A DNA stretch of 64,000 bases from Streptomyces sp. MNU76 (GCF_020982545.1 NZ_JAJKLK010000007.1:186001-250000); one strand, 5' to 3'. Positions 32,681-42,528 are shown, counted from the stretch's first letter. Made by a program: numbers and translations. Notes: generated by a model from the letters alone, not told the origin.

Positions 32681-33331
32681 ATGACAACCGACGACTGGTC
32701 CACGCAGCTCACCGCCCGCGTGGCCGAGCAGCTGCGCCGGGCCCGCAAGGAAGCCGGCCTCACCGTGGCGGAGACGGCCGATGCCTGCGCCGCGCTCGGC
32801 CTGGCCGTGCCGAAGACGACGATCACCAATCTTGAGAACGGGCGGCGCAACTCGGTCGACCTCGCCGAGTTCCTCGTACTGGCCGAGGTGCTCGCGATTC
32901 CGCCCATCAGCCTGCTGTTCCCACTCGGCGTCGCTCCCACGGTGGCAGTGTTGCCGGGCCGGCAGATGTCCGTCTGGGACGGCGTGGCCTGGTTCACCGG
33001 CGAGGCTCCGACGGACAAGCCCGCCCCGGAGGGAACGCCTCGCGAGTTCCTGGACACCTTCCGGGCGCACAGTGACGCCGTCGCCACGGCCCTGACCTCC
33101 ACCAAGCTCGCCAAGGAACGCAGGCAGAAGGCGAGCATCACGCTCGACCCTGCTCGCCGCCAGACCCTCCTGGAAGCCGCGCAGGGGTACGAGCAACTCT
33201 CCTTTGATGACTGCAGAGAGCTGCGCGACTTCCGCAATGCGATGCGCGAGCGCGGGCTGTTCCCTCCCGACCTTCCCGTGCAGCTTGCCTTCGTCGACCA
33301 GCCCGAGTCCGACTCCGAGGACGATGCGTGA
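32681..33331 (+). CDS. XRE-family repressor-like protein
   Basis: The 216-residue protein has an N-terminal XRE helix-turn-helix (AEQLRRARKEAGLTVAETAD, then VPKTTITNLENGRRNS) and a longer C-terminal region of unknown role with a helical segment near SFDDCRELRDFRNAMRERGL. Its place directly before the integrase, with a GTGA overlap, is typical of control genes of integrative elements. No peptidase (LexA-like) motif was seen. Confidence 0.75.
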   Translation: MTTDDWSTQLTARVAEQLRRARKEAGLTVAETADACAALGLAVPKTTITNLENGRRNSVDLAEFLVLAEVLAIPPISLLFPLGVAPTVAVLPGRQMSVWDGVAWFTGEAPTDKPAPEGTPREFLDTFRAHSDAVATALTSTKLAKERRQKASITLDPARRQTLLEAAQGYEQLSFDDCRELRDFRNAMRERGLFPPDLPVQLAFVDQPESDSEDDA

Positions 33332-34935
33332 ACGGAACCACCACCCGGCGCTGTTCCTGCCGCAACCCCGAGACGGGGAAGAACTACGGCAAGGCGTGCC
33401 CGAAGCTCTCCAACAAACGTCACGGCACGTGGGCGGTCCGCCACGAGCTGGTGAACCGGCAGGACGGCACCCGCCGCGAATTCCGCCGCAGCGGCTTCGA
33501 CACGTCCGCCGAAGCGACGGAGGAGCTGAGCAAGGTCCGCGCGCTCCTCGCCATCCCGGACGCCGATGACCCGGCGGCCCAGCTGGCGATGAGCGACATG
33601 CTGGAGACCTGCGCCAAGAGCAAGGAGCCCCTCCCCGACTACGACGAGACCCGCAGGCGTCTGGCCGCCGGGCAGGCTCTGAATCCCCGGATGACAGTCG
33701 GGGAGTGGCTCGACCTGTGGCTGGCCGGGAAGAAGCGGCTGCGCGTGAACGGCATCAAGCGGTACGACACCGACATACGGGTTCATCTCAAGCCGCACCT
33801 GGGCCAGATACGCCTCGACAAGCTCCAGGTGCCGCACCTGGACAGGATGTTCGACGCAATCAACGAGTCGAACATCGAGATCGAGGAGCAGCGCGCCCAG
33901 CGTCGCGCCGCGCTGGAGGAGCTGAAGACCATCCCGTGGAAGGGCGCGGAGAACCGCGCCCGCCGCCAGTGGTTGAAGGCCGCCATCGACCAGATGCCGC
34001 CGTTCCGCCGGATCACCGGTATCAACACCCAGCACCACATCAAGGCCACCCTGCGCGCGGCACTGAACACCGCCATCGCCCAGCGGATCATCCCGAACTA
34101 CAACCCGGCCGAGCACGTCGAGCTGCTGCCCGGGACCAAGCCCAAGGCGCTTGTGTGGACCGAGGAGCGGGTGGCCCACTGGGAGGCGACCGGTGAGCGC
34201 CCCTCCCCGGTGATGGTCTGGACGCCGGAGCAAACCGGAACGTTCCTCGACTTCATCGCGGACCACCCCCTGTACGCCATGTGGCGCCTGATCGCGTTCC
34301 GGGGTCTGCGCCGAGGAGAGGCATGCGGCGTCCGCTGGATCGACCACAACGGCAAGACCCAGGCACTCTCCGTCGCCACCCAGCTCGTCCAGGATGGCTG
34401 GGAGATCGTCGAAGGTGCCCCGAAGACCGACAGCGGCATCCGGATCATCGCCCTGGACGCCGAGTCCAACCGGGACCTGGAAGCTCACCGCCGCCAGCAG
34501 GACAAGGCGCGGAAGAAGTGGGGCTCGGCCTGGCGGGAGACCGGTCGCATCTTCACGGACGAGGACGGCTCCTGGCTCCACCCGGGCAAGGTCTCCGACA
34601 TGTTCGAGCGGCTGGTGGCGGCGGCCGGTCTGCCGCCGGTCCGGTTGCATGACCTCCGCCACGGGGCGGCGACGTTGATGCTTGCCGCCGGGGTCGACAT
34701 CAAGGTCGTGTCCGAGACCCTCGGCCACTCCGACACCCGTATTACCCGGGACATCTACCAGGCCGTCCTCGACGATCTCGCCCGCGCCGCCGCCGAAGCG
34801 GTCGTCCAGCTCGTGCCCCGCTCCGGCCGCCGGCTTCGGGCCGTTCCCGGTGAGCGGGCTACCCGTCCCTCCGCCGCCGAGCCGTCGTCCTCCAAGCGGC
34901 CGGATGCGGGCCCGGCCGACGAGCACACCGCCTAA
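33328..34935 (+). CDS. int: tyrosine site-specific integrase
   Basis: The 535-residue protein has an Arm/core-binding N-terminal part and a C-terminal catalytic domain. The first Arg lies in AFRGLRRGEACGVRW (near residue 327), the HxxR box is LHDLRHGAATLML (near 440) and the C-terminal segment is LGHSDTRITRDIYQ with the nucleophile Tyr near 477. The N-terminal Cys-rich start (RRCSCRNPETGKNYGKACPK) is seen in many actinomycete integrases. GTG 33328 overlaps the repressor stop. A 16-bp repeat lies 26 bases after its stop and again next to a tRNA-Thr. Confidence 0.9.
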   Translation: MNGTTTRRCSCRNPETGKNYGKACPKLSNKRHGTWAVRHELVNRQDGTRREFRRSGFDTSAEATEELSKVRALLAIPDADDPAAQLAMSDMLETCAKSKEPLPDYDETRRRLAAGQALNPRMTVGEWLDLWLAGKKRLRVNGIKRYDTDIRVHLKPHLGQIRLDKLQVPHLDRMFDAINESNIEIEEQRAQRRAALEELKTIPWKGAENRARRQWLKAAIDQMPPFRRITGINTQHHIKATLRAALNTAIAQRIIPNYNPAEHVELLPGTKPKALVWTEERVAHWEATGERPSPVMVWTPEQTGTFLDFIADHPLYAMWRLIAFRGLRRGEACGVRWIDHNGKTQALSVATQLVQDGWEIVEGAPKTDSGIRIIALDAESNRDLEAHRRQQDKARKKWGSAWRETGRIFTDEDGSWLHPGKVSDMFERLVAAAGLPPVRLHDLRHGAATLMLAAGVDIKVVSETLGHSDTRITRDIYQAVLDDLARAAAEAVVQLVPRSGRRLRAVPGERATRPSAAEPSSSKRPDAGPADEHTA

Positions 34936-34960
34936 CAACCGTTGTCACCGAACGAGTCCC

Positions 34961-34976
34961 GGTCAGCGGGTATCTG
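34961..34976 (+). repeat. putative attachment site, integrase-side copy
   Basis: GGTCAGCGGGTATCTG, 26 bases after the integrase stop, is repeated exactly and in the same direction at 43993-44008 beside a tRNA-Thr. Position next to int and tRNA suggests att sites; the flanks of the two copies are not similar. Confidence 0.5.
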
Positions 34977-34988
34977 ACCAGGTACTCC

Positions 34989-35016
34989 GGGCCCTCCCGC
35001 ACTGGCGGGAGGGCCC
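34989..35016. terminator. hairpin between integrase and jetD-like gene
   Basis: GGGCCCTCCCGC and GCGGGAGGGCCC form a perfect 12-bp stem with a 4-base ACTG loop, between two convergent genes. It suits both directions. Confidence 0.85.
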
Positions 35017-35023
35017 TTCGGCT

Positions 35024-36310
35024 TCATCCATGAGTGATCAAGCCCAGTACCTGCGGCATGAACTCCTCCTGCTCCACCTCGTACCCACGAGCATCGACCT
35101 GCTCGGCGAAGCGCCTCACCTGTGGCGCCGTGGCGGGGTTGTCGATGATCGTCCGAAGCGTTCGGGTTCCTGCGTAGTTACGCTCCCGGCGGGGCTTCGC
35201 GCCACTCATCGAGCCCACGTCCACGACGATCGCGTGGGGGACGCAGCGCACCACCAGGTTGGCGATGTGTACGCCGTCGGTGTCTGCGTCGCACACCACC
35301 CAGGCTCTCGGGCACACGGGGCCGAGTTCGCTCAGAACCTGCTGGAACTCGGCTCCGTTGAAGCCGCTGGTCCAGACGACGGCGTGTCCTGGCAGGCTCC
35401 GGGCCAGGTATCCGGCGGCCTCCTTGTTCTCCACGACCACCAGTTCGTTGGCGGTGGTGCTCACGGTCATGGGTATCGCGGTGAAAGGCACGGTGACCAG
35501 CGAGCCCAGCCCCTGCATGGTCAGCCGTCCGCTGCCCTGGCCGATGGCCACGGGACCGGAGATCGACAGCTCCGGATACTTCAGTACGCCCAGCCGTTGC
35601 CGAAGCTGCTTGCTCATCCCGATGTCGGCCAGTGCCTTGTCAGCGTCTACGGCCTTGGTGTCGTCGCGCAGGCGGCTGGAGAAGTCACGCACCCCGAGGT
35701 AGGTCTCCCCGGCCAGCAGTGCCTGCGCTACCGCCACGTAGACATCGAGCCTTCCCGTGTCCCGTGGAAGTTCCAGGGCTGCCGCCAGCGCCTTGGCTTC
35801 TGGCACGTTCAAGTGGATCCGCTGCGCGAGCGACAGCGCTTCGGCCTGGAGCTTGCTGCCGCGGTCGAGGGCGTCGCCCTTCACCCGGGCGGCATAGGCG
35901 AGAGTGGCCGCGGTCAACTCCCATCCGAGGACGGCTCCAGGCTGGCCGTCGACGCCCGGTGGTTGGGTGGTAACCGTCACCACCCCGGCCAGGATGAGTG
36001 GGGCGAGCTGCTCCAGCACGGGGTATCTCCGGGTGACCGTGCCGCCCCTCCTGGTGGACGATGCGAGGATGAAGCGCTGGTTGCTGTCGTCCAAGGCTTG
36101 GAGCGTCTGCTCTGCGGAACCGGGGGCCGGCGGCTGGGCGGGTTCGATGCGGAGCGCCACGAGGCGGGAGCTGCCCTTCTGGACGCCCTCCTCGTACCGC
36201 TCGCGGTAGACCGGATAGGCGCACAGCCCCACCGGCAGCCCTTCGACCGGCGCGGGTTTGCTGCTGGTGACGGTGTGGGTGCCGTCGCCGGGCGCTGCTG
36301 CGTTGCTCAC
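35024..36310 (-). CDS. jetD: Wadjet-like JetD, TOPRIM nuclease subunit
   Basis: The 428-residue protein ends in a TOPRIM-type domain: the acidic residue is in LVVVENKEAAGYL and the DxD pair in WVVCDADTDGVHIAN. In Wadjet systems this subunit (JetD/MksG) is the nuclease that cuts circular DNA. Residues 1 to about 250 form the arm region that binds the SMC complex. GTG 36310 overlaps the stop of the SMC-like gene. The order A-B-C-D on one strand matches known Wadjet operons. The sequence is diverged, so the subtype is uncertain. Confidence 0.7.
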   Translation of the reverse strand: MSNAAAPGDGTHTVTSSKPAPVEGLPVGLCAYPVYRERYEEGVQKGSSRLVALRIEPAQPPAPGSAEQTLQALDDSNQRFILASSTRRGGTVTRRYPVLEQLAPLILAGVVTVTTQPPGVDGQPGAVLGWELTAATLAYAARVKGDALDRGSKLQAEALSLAQRIHLNVPEAKALAAALELPRDTGRLDVYVAVAQALLAGETYLGVRDFSSRLRDDTKAVDADKALADIGMSKQLRQRLGVLKYPELSISGPVAIGQGSGRLTMQGLGSLVTVPFTAIPMTVSTTANELVVVENKEAAGYLARSLPGHAVVWTSGFNGAEFQQVLSELGPVCPRAWVVCDADTDGVHIANLVVRCVPHAIVVDVGSMSGAKPRRERNYAGTRTLRTIIDNPATAPQVRRFAEQVDARGYEVEQEEFMPQVLGLITHG

Positions 36311-39300
36311 CGGGCGTCCTCCATCGGGATGCTGTCCCATACGTCGAGGAGATCGGAATCCGAATCGTTCATGACCTGTGGCTCGGCGTTGAGGACGTCG
36401 TCCTTGTAGCGGGACAGGTTGATCAGCGTCGCGCAGTGGGGGCGTAGCGAGTTGATGTCCTGGCTCTGCACTGCGAGGACCACGGTGATGCCGTACTCGC
36501 GGGCGATGCGCCGGAGGGCCTTTGCCACCTCGCCGACGTTTCGGGAGTCGAGGTTGTTGCCGGCCTCATCGATGATCAGCATGCGCCCTGATGAGGTACC
36601 GCCGGAGGCCAGAGTGGAGGCGGCGAGGAAAGCGTGGAAGATGACGTACTCGGCGGTGTTCCGTTCCCCTCCGTGGTACGGGATGGGGTCTGCGCCGGGC
36701 TTGACCCAGTGAGGGCGGACTTCCCACCGCAGCGGGTCTTCCGGGTCGGTGGCCGCCCGGTGCCGTACGTTCAGCCGTACCCGGCTCTGGCCGGCCGATT
36801 CCAGCAGCGCGTTCATCCGCTCTTCGGCTTCGGTGAACACCGCCTCGATGTTCTTGATCAGCGTCTCCCTGTTGCCTTCACTCCACTTGATCGAGTCGGC
36901 CACGTTGGCCTCGGAGGCTTCCAGGGCCTTCTGGCTTCGTTCACGGCGGGCGAGGATCGCCTGCTGCTCCTCCGCACCGCCTCCGCTGTAGAAGTCGATC
37001 CAGCGGGTGGCGGGTTCGGAGACCTCTTGGAAGGAGCGGGGCTGCTCGTTCGGATCGGGTTCTTCGTCCAGCCAGGCGAGGGTGGATGCGACCGCGACAC
37101 GGATCTGCGCAACCGTGTCGGAGGTGACCTCGTCCTGGTGGTCGCGGAAGCCGATGTGCCGCCACTGGGTCGATGAGCACCCGGCCAGTTCCAGCCCACG
37201 GCTGATCTGTTTCCGCGCCTGCCACAGCGTGGTCTGCGGCGTCGGCTGTTGCGGCTGGGAGATCACCAGGGCTTCGGCAGCGGCGATACCTGCGGGGAAG
37301 GCTCGTGCGAGAAGGGCCAGAGACTCTGTGCACGCCTGCACGACAGCGAGTTGTGTTTTCCGTTCTTCGTCCTTGCCAGCGGCCTCTCTGCCAGCAGCGG
37401 CGAGCTCACTCTTGACACGCTGTGCGTTCTGCTCCGCCGACCCGTATGCGGTCTCGGCTTCGGCGCTGCGGGTCCTGGCCTTCGCCTCAGCCCCTTCCGC
37501 GGCCTTGGCTTCCCCCTCCGCCCGGTCGATCCGACCGTTCAGTTCCGTCAGCTGAAGGCGCAGCTCACCGACATCGAGCGCCGCCTGGCAGCATGCCAGC
37601 CACGCATCGGCGTCGTCCCGGTCCCGGTTGGCCTGCCGAGCCCGCCCTTCTGCGTCCTCACGCTGTTCCGTCGCCCCCTCCATGCGTTCCCGGGCCGCCG
37701 CGATCCTCGCCAAGCGATCAGTGATGGGCACCTCGAAACCGCCGTACATCCGCAGGCCGAGCGCTTCATCATGCACGATGTCCGCATCGTCCGTGTCCTG
37801 GGTCCGCGTCTCCAGCGCGCTCAGGAAGGCTTCCACCGGCGGGAAGCCCGCTCCCTCGGTGGAGAGTTCCTTCACCGGGAACAACACGCAGCCCGGGAGT
37901 AGTCGCGCGGCCCTGAGCGCCTGCTCTGCTTCCGGAAGATCCTCCTGACGGACGATGACCGTCTGGGCATGGACGGCGAGCCGGGCCTCCCAGCGGCGAC
38001 GATCCCGTTCCGCGAGGTCTCCGATCCTGACGGCATCCACCAGCGGGACAGCCCGAAGGCCAGCGCTGTCGAGAGCTGCGATGATCTCCCCGGCCTTGCC
38101 GCCCTGCCCCTTGGCTTCCCGCTCGTAGGCAATCCGGCACCGCTTCTCTTCAGCGCTGGCATCGCGAACGGCATCACGGGCCAGCTCGACCGCGGTGTGT
38201 GCCTCTGCGAGATCCGCTTGGGCCTGTTCCAGGGCGTTGGCATCGCCTCGGGCTGCCTTGTCCGCGAGCGCCGCGATCTTCCCTTCGAGCACCTGGTGTT
38301 CGGACTGGAGCCGACCGAGGCTGAGTGTCACGTCCCGCTTGGTGGTCTCTGCCTCCCGGAGGCGCTGCGCCGCCTCGACCGCGAGGAGCCGGAGACTTTC
38401 GGTGTCCTGGCAAGCCCGGAGCCGTTCCTGGAGGACATCGATGTTCTGCCTGATCTCTTCCAGCTGTGTCTTGGCCTCCTCCGCAGCTCCGGCGGCGGAC
38501 GCGCTGACCCGCTGCTGCTCGACGATCCGGGCGGCCAGGTACAGGTTCCAGTCGGTCTCGGCATCGATAAGAGCGGCGCGCGCCTGGAGCATCCTGGAGA
38601 TCGCCTTCAAGGTGATCTCGTCCCGCTCGTACTGTTCCTGCGCGGCCTGCCGGTCTGCCTCCAGGCCGAGCTTGTGTTCGTAGATGCCCTTCCGTGCCTT
38701 CTGCTCGTCAGCGAGGAGCCGATTCTTGCCAGCCAGGTTGATGAGCATGTCCGCTAGGGCATCCGGCCTGTGCGGCTTGCCGGCGGAGGACAGAATGCCG
38801 TCGTCGATGTTCTTCTCGCCCCGCTTGCGCAGGTAGGCGAGGCAGCGGGTGCCGTTGCCGAAGAGCTTCTCGGCGTATTTGCCGGAGGTCAGGGCGGGAC
38901 CAGGGAGGTCGTTCCACACTTCCGTTGCGTGGGTGGCGCACTCCAACTCCGTGGCTCCGAGCGCCAAGCGGATACCGGGGGCGAACTTGACCTGGACGAA
39001 GGGCTCGGTTCGCTGGATGCGCATCCATACGGTGACTGCGCTGGTGCGGGGGTCGCCCTCCTTCCAGTACACGCTGGCGATATAGCCGCTGGGCGCATCG
39101 ACGAGTTGCTTGGTCTCGGCGGCGTTCTGATTGAACAGAAGGTTCCTGGCGTGGTGTCCGATGCCGCCGCGCAGCCAATCCGCGTCCGCGTTCGCCAGGG
39201 CGATGGCACTGGCCATCATGGACTTCCCGGCGCCGTTGGAACCGCCCTCGGGACCGGTGCCGGTGAGGAGAGTTACATCAGCGTGGCTGACGGGGATGAT

Positions 39301-39408
39301 GCTGCTGGTGTGGCGCCCGATGCGGACGAGCTGGAACATGCGTAAGGGCTTGGCCCCTACGGCTCCCAACGCCTCCAGAGGCATGGCGAGTTGCGGTTCC
39401 TCGGTCAC
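36307..39408 (-). CDS. jetC: Wadjet-like JetC, SMC/MukB-type ATPase
   Basis: The 1033-residue protein has a split ATPase around a long coiled coil. Walker A is GSNGAGKSMM near residue 56, the signature region is STLASGGTSSGR and Walker B is MLIIDEAGNNLD near 944. Between them are about 350 residues of Gln/Glu/Arg-rich coiled coil on either side of a hinge-like segment. This is the layout of JetC/MksB, the DNA-translocating motor of Wadjet. GTG 39408 overlaps the stop of the previous gene. Confidence 0.75.
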   Translation of the reverse strand: MTEEPQLAMPLEALGAVGAKPLRMFQLVRIGRHTSSIIPVSHADVTLLTGTGPEGGSNGAGKSMMASAIALANADADWLRGGIGHHARNLLFNQNAAETKQLVDAPSGYIASVYWKEGDPRTSAVTVWMRIQRTEPFVQVKFAPGIRLALGATELECATHATEVWNDLPGPALTSGKYAEKLFGNGTRCLAYLRKRGEKNIDDGILSSAGKPHRPDALADMLINLAGKNRLLADEQKARKGIYEHKLGLEADRQAAQEQYERDEITLKAISRMLQARAALIDAETDWNLYLAARIVEQQRVSASAAGAAEEAKTQLEEIRQNIDVLQERLRACQDTESLRLLAVEAAQRLREAETTKRDVTLSLGRLQSEHQVLEGKIAALADKAARGDANALEQAQADLAEAHTAVELARDAVRDASAEEKRCRIAYEREAKGQGGKAGEIIAALDSAGLRAVPLVDAVRIGDLAERDRRRWEARLAVHAQTVIVRQEDLPEAEQALRAARLLPGCVLFPVKELSTEGAGFPPVEAFLSALETRTQDTDDADIVHDEALGLRMYGGFEVPITDRLARIAAARERMEGATEQREDAEGRARQANRDRDDADAWLACCQAALDVGELRLQLTELNGRIDRAEGEAKAAEGAEAKARTRSAEAETAYGSAEQNAQRVKSELAAAGREAAGKDEERKTQLAVVQACTESLALLARAFPAGIAAAEALVISQPQQPTPQTTLWQARKQISRGLELAGCSSTQWRHIGFRDHQDEVTSDTVAQIRVAVASTLAWLDEEPDPNEQPRSFQEVSEPATRWIDFYSGGGAEEQQAILARRERSQKALEASEANVADSIKWSEGNRETLIKNIEAVFTEAEERMNALLESAGQSRVRLNVRHRAATDPEDPLRWEVRPHWVKPGADPIPYHGGERNTAEYVIFHAFLAASTLASGGTSSGRMLIIDEAGNNLDSRNVGEVAKALRRIAREYGITVVLAVQSQDINSLRPHCATLINLSRYKDDVLNAEPQVMNDSDSDLLDVWDSIPMEDAR

Positions 39409-40598
39409 GCGGCAGCTCCTGCTTCATTGGCACGCCGACGGCGTAGCTCGTCGGCAACGAGGCTGCCCGGGTCGGCGAGCATGAGGACGTTCTCCCTCAG
39501 CCTCTGATCTTGCTCGGGGGTGAGGCGTTGCAGGAGTGATTCCTGGATGCGGTTGCGGGAATCGATCAGGCCGAGGGCTTTGAGCCGGGACAGCGCTTCG
39601 GCGATGTCCCTCCCCTTGAGGCAGTCTCGCCCGTCGGGCCCCTTGTGGTCCCGCAGGCGGCTCTCGATCGTTCGGCGTTCAGGGGCTCCGCCGGACTCGG
39701 GAATCAGTCGGTCGTAGAGGTAGACCAGGGCGAGCGCCGCGAGGTTGGTGGCCGTCAGCCCGCCCAAAGGCGCCTTGAGGACTGGCGTAACGGCGGGGTG
39801 CCAGCCGCTGATGTATCCGGTCACTTCCCTGCGCCCGCTGTCGCTGACCGCGGTTGCCTCGATGAGTGTGCGGCCGATGCCGGCCAGGAGACGTTCGGCT
39901 TCTCGCCTCGTGGCGGGCTCCTCGAACTGTTGCCAGTCGCGGGCGGGCAGTGGTGCATCTGCCGCTTCCAGGGCTCGGACACAGTCCACCGCGTCGTTCT
40001 CGTACCAGGACGCCTTGGCTGTGGTGACTTCCGGTGTAGGCACTGGCGGTGCGCTGTGGCTCTCGTCTCCTTGGTGGGGGTAGGCGCGGTGGCGCCGCAA
40101 CCGCACTGCGGCGCTGTTCAGCGCGGCGTGGGTGGACGGGTCGAGGGTGCTGGCGGCAGGGCCGAGACGCACCGTGCGATCGGGCTGGAGACGCAGCAAG
40201 CCTGCTTGGGGGAGGGCACGTTCCAGCGCGGGTACGGCCCAGGTATGGGCGTTCTTGTCCGTACAGGCGCGCAGCAGGGCGACGACATCGGCGAGAGGGA
40301 TCACCGATAGTTGTTGCCGCTGGGTGAGAAGGGCGTAGGCGGCGACGAAGGTGACCACTTCCTTGGGGTTGAGCCGGTTCCTGGGAAGGCGGGGGCTCTC
40401 GGTGGAGGCCGCCGGTTCCCCTCCGGACCAGCCGAGTACCGCAAGCGATCCGCTGGCTGGGTCGTCGACGAGGTGGACACGCAACCCAGCGGCCGTGGCG
40501 GCCTGTTCCATGCCGGTGAGAGGCAGTCCGAGGGTGGGCAGTGCCCCGCCGGAGTGGCGCAGCAGTGCCAGGGCTCGCGCGGTCTCGTCCTCGGTCAC
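39405..40598 (-). CDS. jetB: Wadjet-like JetB, MukE/MksE-type subunit
   Basis: The 397-residue protein has no catalytic motif. Its position between the kleisin-like and SMC-like genes, with stop/start overlaps on both sides, identifies it as the JetB/MksE-type winged-helix subunit. Segments such as NPKEVVTFVAAYALLTQRQQ and GRDIAEALSRLKALGLID fit winged helices. It would bridge kleisin and DNA in the complex. The length is above the usual JetB, so the N-terminal half may be an added domain. GTG 40598 overlaps the upstream stop. Confidence 0.6.
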   Translation of the reverse strand: MTEDETARALALLRHSGGALPTLGLPLTGMEQAATAAGLRVHLVDDPASGSLAVLGWSGGEPAASTESPRLPRNRLNPKEVVTFVAAYALLTQRQQLSVIPLADVVALLRACTDKNAHTWAVPALERALPQAGLLRLQPDRTVRLGPAASTLDPSTHAALNSAAVRLRRHRAYPHQGDESHSAPPVPTPEVTTAKASWYENDAVDCVRALEAADAPLPARDWQQFEEPATRREAERLLAGIGRTLIEATAVSDSGRREVTGYISGWHPAVTPVLKAPLGGLTATNLAALALVYLYDRLIPESGGAPERRTIESRLRDHKGPDGRDCLKGRDIAEALSRLKALGLIDSRNRIQESLLQRLTPEQDQRLRENVLMLADPGSLVADELRRRRANEAGAAA

Positions 40599-41911
40599 GG
40601 GGCGTCCTTCCGGTCGGGTTCGCGGCGCAGGCTCATCGGTGTCACCCATGACGGGCGTCTCTTCCGTGGATCGGGGTCGCCGTGCTGCGGTGGCCCCTTC
40701 CGGCTATGGAGGCGGTAGCGGGTGTCCAGGGCTGAGAGTTCGAGCAGGTTGCAGAACAGTTCGGAACCGCTGCGCCACGAGCGGGACAGGAGTATGGGGG
40801 TCAGGTCCATCTCGTCCAGTTCGCCGAGCAGTTCATCGGCGATGGCGCGCAGAGCGTCGTCCTTTGGTTCCGGGAGGGGCGCGGCCTGGCGATTGGGCCG
40901 GTCCGGAAGAATGTCCTGGACGGGTTCGAGGAGAAGTTCTTCGGCTGCGGCTTCGATTGCGGCGGGATCCAGCCAGGCGCGGGCGCCGTCGAAGTGGATT
41001 CCGTCCCACAGGCCGGCGAGTTCTTTGACGGTGGAGGTCTGCGCGGCGCGCACCAGGCTCGCGGTGTGCAGCTCGGCCTTGCGGTCCAGACGTGCTTCTC
41101 GGCGCAGGAGTTGCACCAGATCAGTGCGGACGCTCACGTACTTGTTAACGGCTGTGATCATGCGATCCAGGTCCGTCGCCAGCTCCTGGATCTGACGAAG
41201 ACTGAAGAAGGCCTTGTCGCACACCAGCCGGATCCGCTCGGCCAGGTCACGCGTGTCCAGCTTGCCGATCTCGATGGCGGCGGCGATGTCGTTCTGGGTG
41301 ATGATCTCGCGGATCGCCCGGGATCGTCCTTGGACCAGGCCCCTGAATGCGTGCAGTTTCTGCCGGAGTTCCCCTGCTTCGGCCTCGGGATTATCCAGAC
41401 CGTTCATGAAGTAGGTGAGGACTTCCATCAGCACTTGGTGGTTGAGGGTGTCGGTCACCATGGGGAAGAGCAGCAAGCCCACGTGACCGGCCTCGGTGAG
41501 CTCCACGTGTGTGTCGTTCAGCTTGCCCCGGGCCAAGCGCACCGAGTCGGCGGCGATGAGCTGGCCGAGCCGCGATCTGACCGTGCTGTGACCGAACCTC
41601 GGGGCCAGCACGGCGTACAGCTCACGGATGGGGAAGCCCTGGTCATCTTCGCTGGCTGCGAGCATGTCGCAGATGGCCTTGGCACACTCGATCTCTTCGT
41701 CACCGACGTTGAGGCTGGCCGCGCTGCCGATCACCGGGCCGAAGATGCTGGCCGCGTTCCTTGATCGAACCGAACGGAATGCCAGAGCCTGCCTCGGGAT
41801 ACCGGCCGACCGGGATGCGACCCCCTCCGACAGGCTCTGACCTTCCCCAACTTCCTCCGCAGGTAACCCGTTTGGACGCATGGTTCGAAAGGTAACCGAC
41901 GCCTCTGACAA
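40595..41911 (-). CDS. jetA: Wadjet-like JetA, MukF/MksF-type kleisin
   Basis: The 438-residue first gene of the operon is largely helical, with winged-helix-like stretches (FPIRELYAVLAPRFGHSTVR) and long helices (LRQKLHAFRGLVQGRSRAIR, LVQLLRREARLDRKAELHTA). That pattern and gene order fit the JetA/MksF kleisin. The assignment rests more on operon context than on motifs. The TTG at 41911 has GGAG four bases upstream; ATG 41881 is an alternative start that would remove ten residues. Confidence 0.6.
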   Translation of the reverse strand: MSEASVTFRTMRPNGLPAEEVGEGQSLSEGVASRSAGIPRQALAFRSVRSRNAASIFGPVIGSAASLNVGDEEIECAKAICDMLAASEDDQGFPIRELYAVLAPRFGHSTVRSRLGQLIAADSVRLARGKLNDTHVELTEAGHVGLLLFPMVTDTLNHQVLMEVLTYFMNGLDNPEAEAGELRQKLHAFRGLVQGRSRAIREIITQNDIAAAIEIGKLDTRDLAERIRLVCDKAFFSLRQIQELATDLDRMITAVNKYVSVRTDLVQLLRREARLDRKAELHTASLVRAAQTSTVKELAGLWDGIHFDGARAWLDPAAIEAAAEELLLEPVQDILPDRPNRQAAPLPEPKDDALRAIADELLGELDEMDLTPILLSRSWRSGSELFCNLLELSALDTRYRLHSRKGPPQHGDPDPRKRRPSWVTPMSLRREPDRKDAP

Positions 41912-42174
41912 TCCACTCCGGACGAAAGCACCTGGCGAGAAGCACCTTGGGAATAATTCGCCCTTCCGTTCGAATTTGCCACTGAACTATTCGAATACTT
42001 GCCTGATTTTTGAGTCGCTCGCGCCCCACCACGCCGACGCCCCACCGTGTTGGGGTACTCGTCGCCCGCTACGACAAGAGGTACTTGGCGCACGGGCATC
42101 CGAACGGACATGGGACGGATCCCGAGTTCCTGGCCGCGACGGTGTAGACACGGCGCCCGGCCAAGGCGTGCTGG

Positions 42175-42528
42175 TCAGATTCGGCGAGTGATCTTGCGTG
42201 CCCGGCCGCTGCCGAGCCGATAGAAGTACACCGAACTCCTATCGGGGTCAGTAAGGGCGCGAGTGGTGTCAACGATCTCTACGTAGCACTCCTCCGGCCC
42301 ATCTGAGTGACCGGTGATGAGGGGCGTCACCGAGACGAGGAATGAATCGATCTTGTGCTGAGTTCGGTCGGCGCGAGGTCGCGAGTCCTCATCGAGGAAG
42401 TATCGTCGCAGTGTCTCGTCCAGGGCCTTACTGGCCTTATGGCGCTCCCAGCGATCGGAAAGGAAGGCCTGCACGAGCACAAGGAGAAGTTCTCCCCCGG
42501 GATCTCCACCGGGCACGCTTTCAGGCAT
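42175..42528 (-). CDS. hypothetical small protein, paralogue of its neighbour
   Basis: The 117-residue protein begins with a short hydrophobic stretch (GELLLVLVQAFL) and continues with a soluble part containing SFLVSVTPLITG and CYVEIVDTTRALTDPDRSSV. It matches the upstream neighbour in layout: hydrophobic start, KALDE motif, a VxVTxLI/LV strand, VE(I/V)(V/I)D, then a YxY strand and a basic end. Start and stop of the pair overlap (TGATG). I do not recognise the family. Confidence 0.5.
   Translation of the reverse strand: MPESVPGGDPGGELLLVLVQAFLSDRWERHKASKALDETLRRYFLDEDSRPRADRTQHKIDSFLVSVTPLITGHSDGPEECYVEIVDTTRALTDPDRSSVYFYRLGSGRARKITRRI

Noticed and set aside
32296..34938. 880-codon minus-strand open frame opposite the repressor and integrase
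   Set aside because: Only its last 97 codons (the excisionase-like protein) have a ribosome site and domain character; the rest mirrors the integrase.
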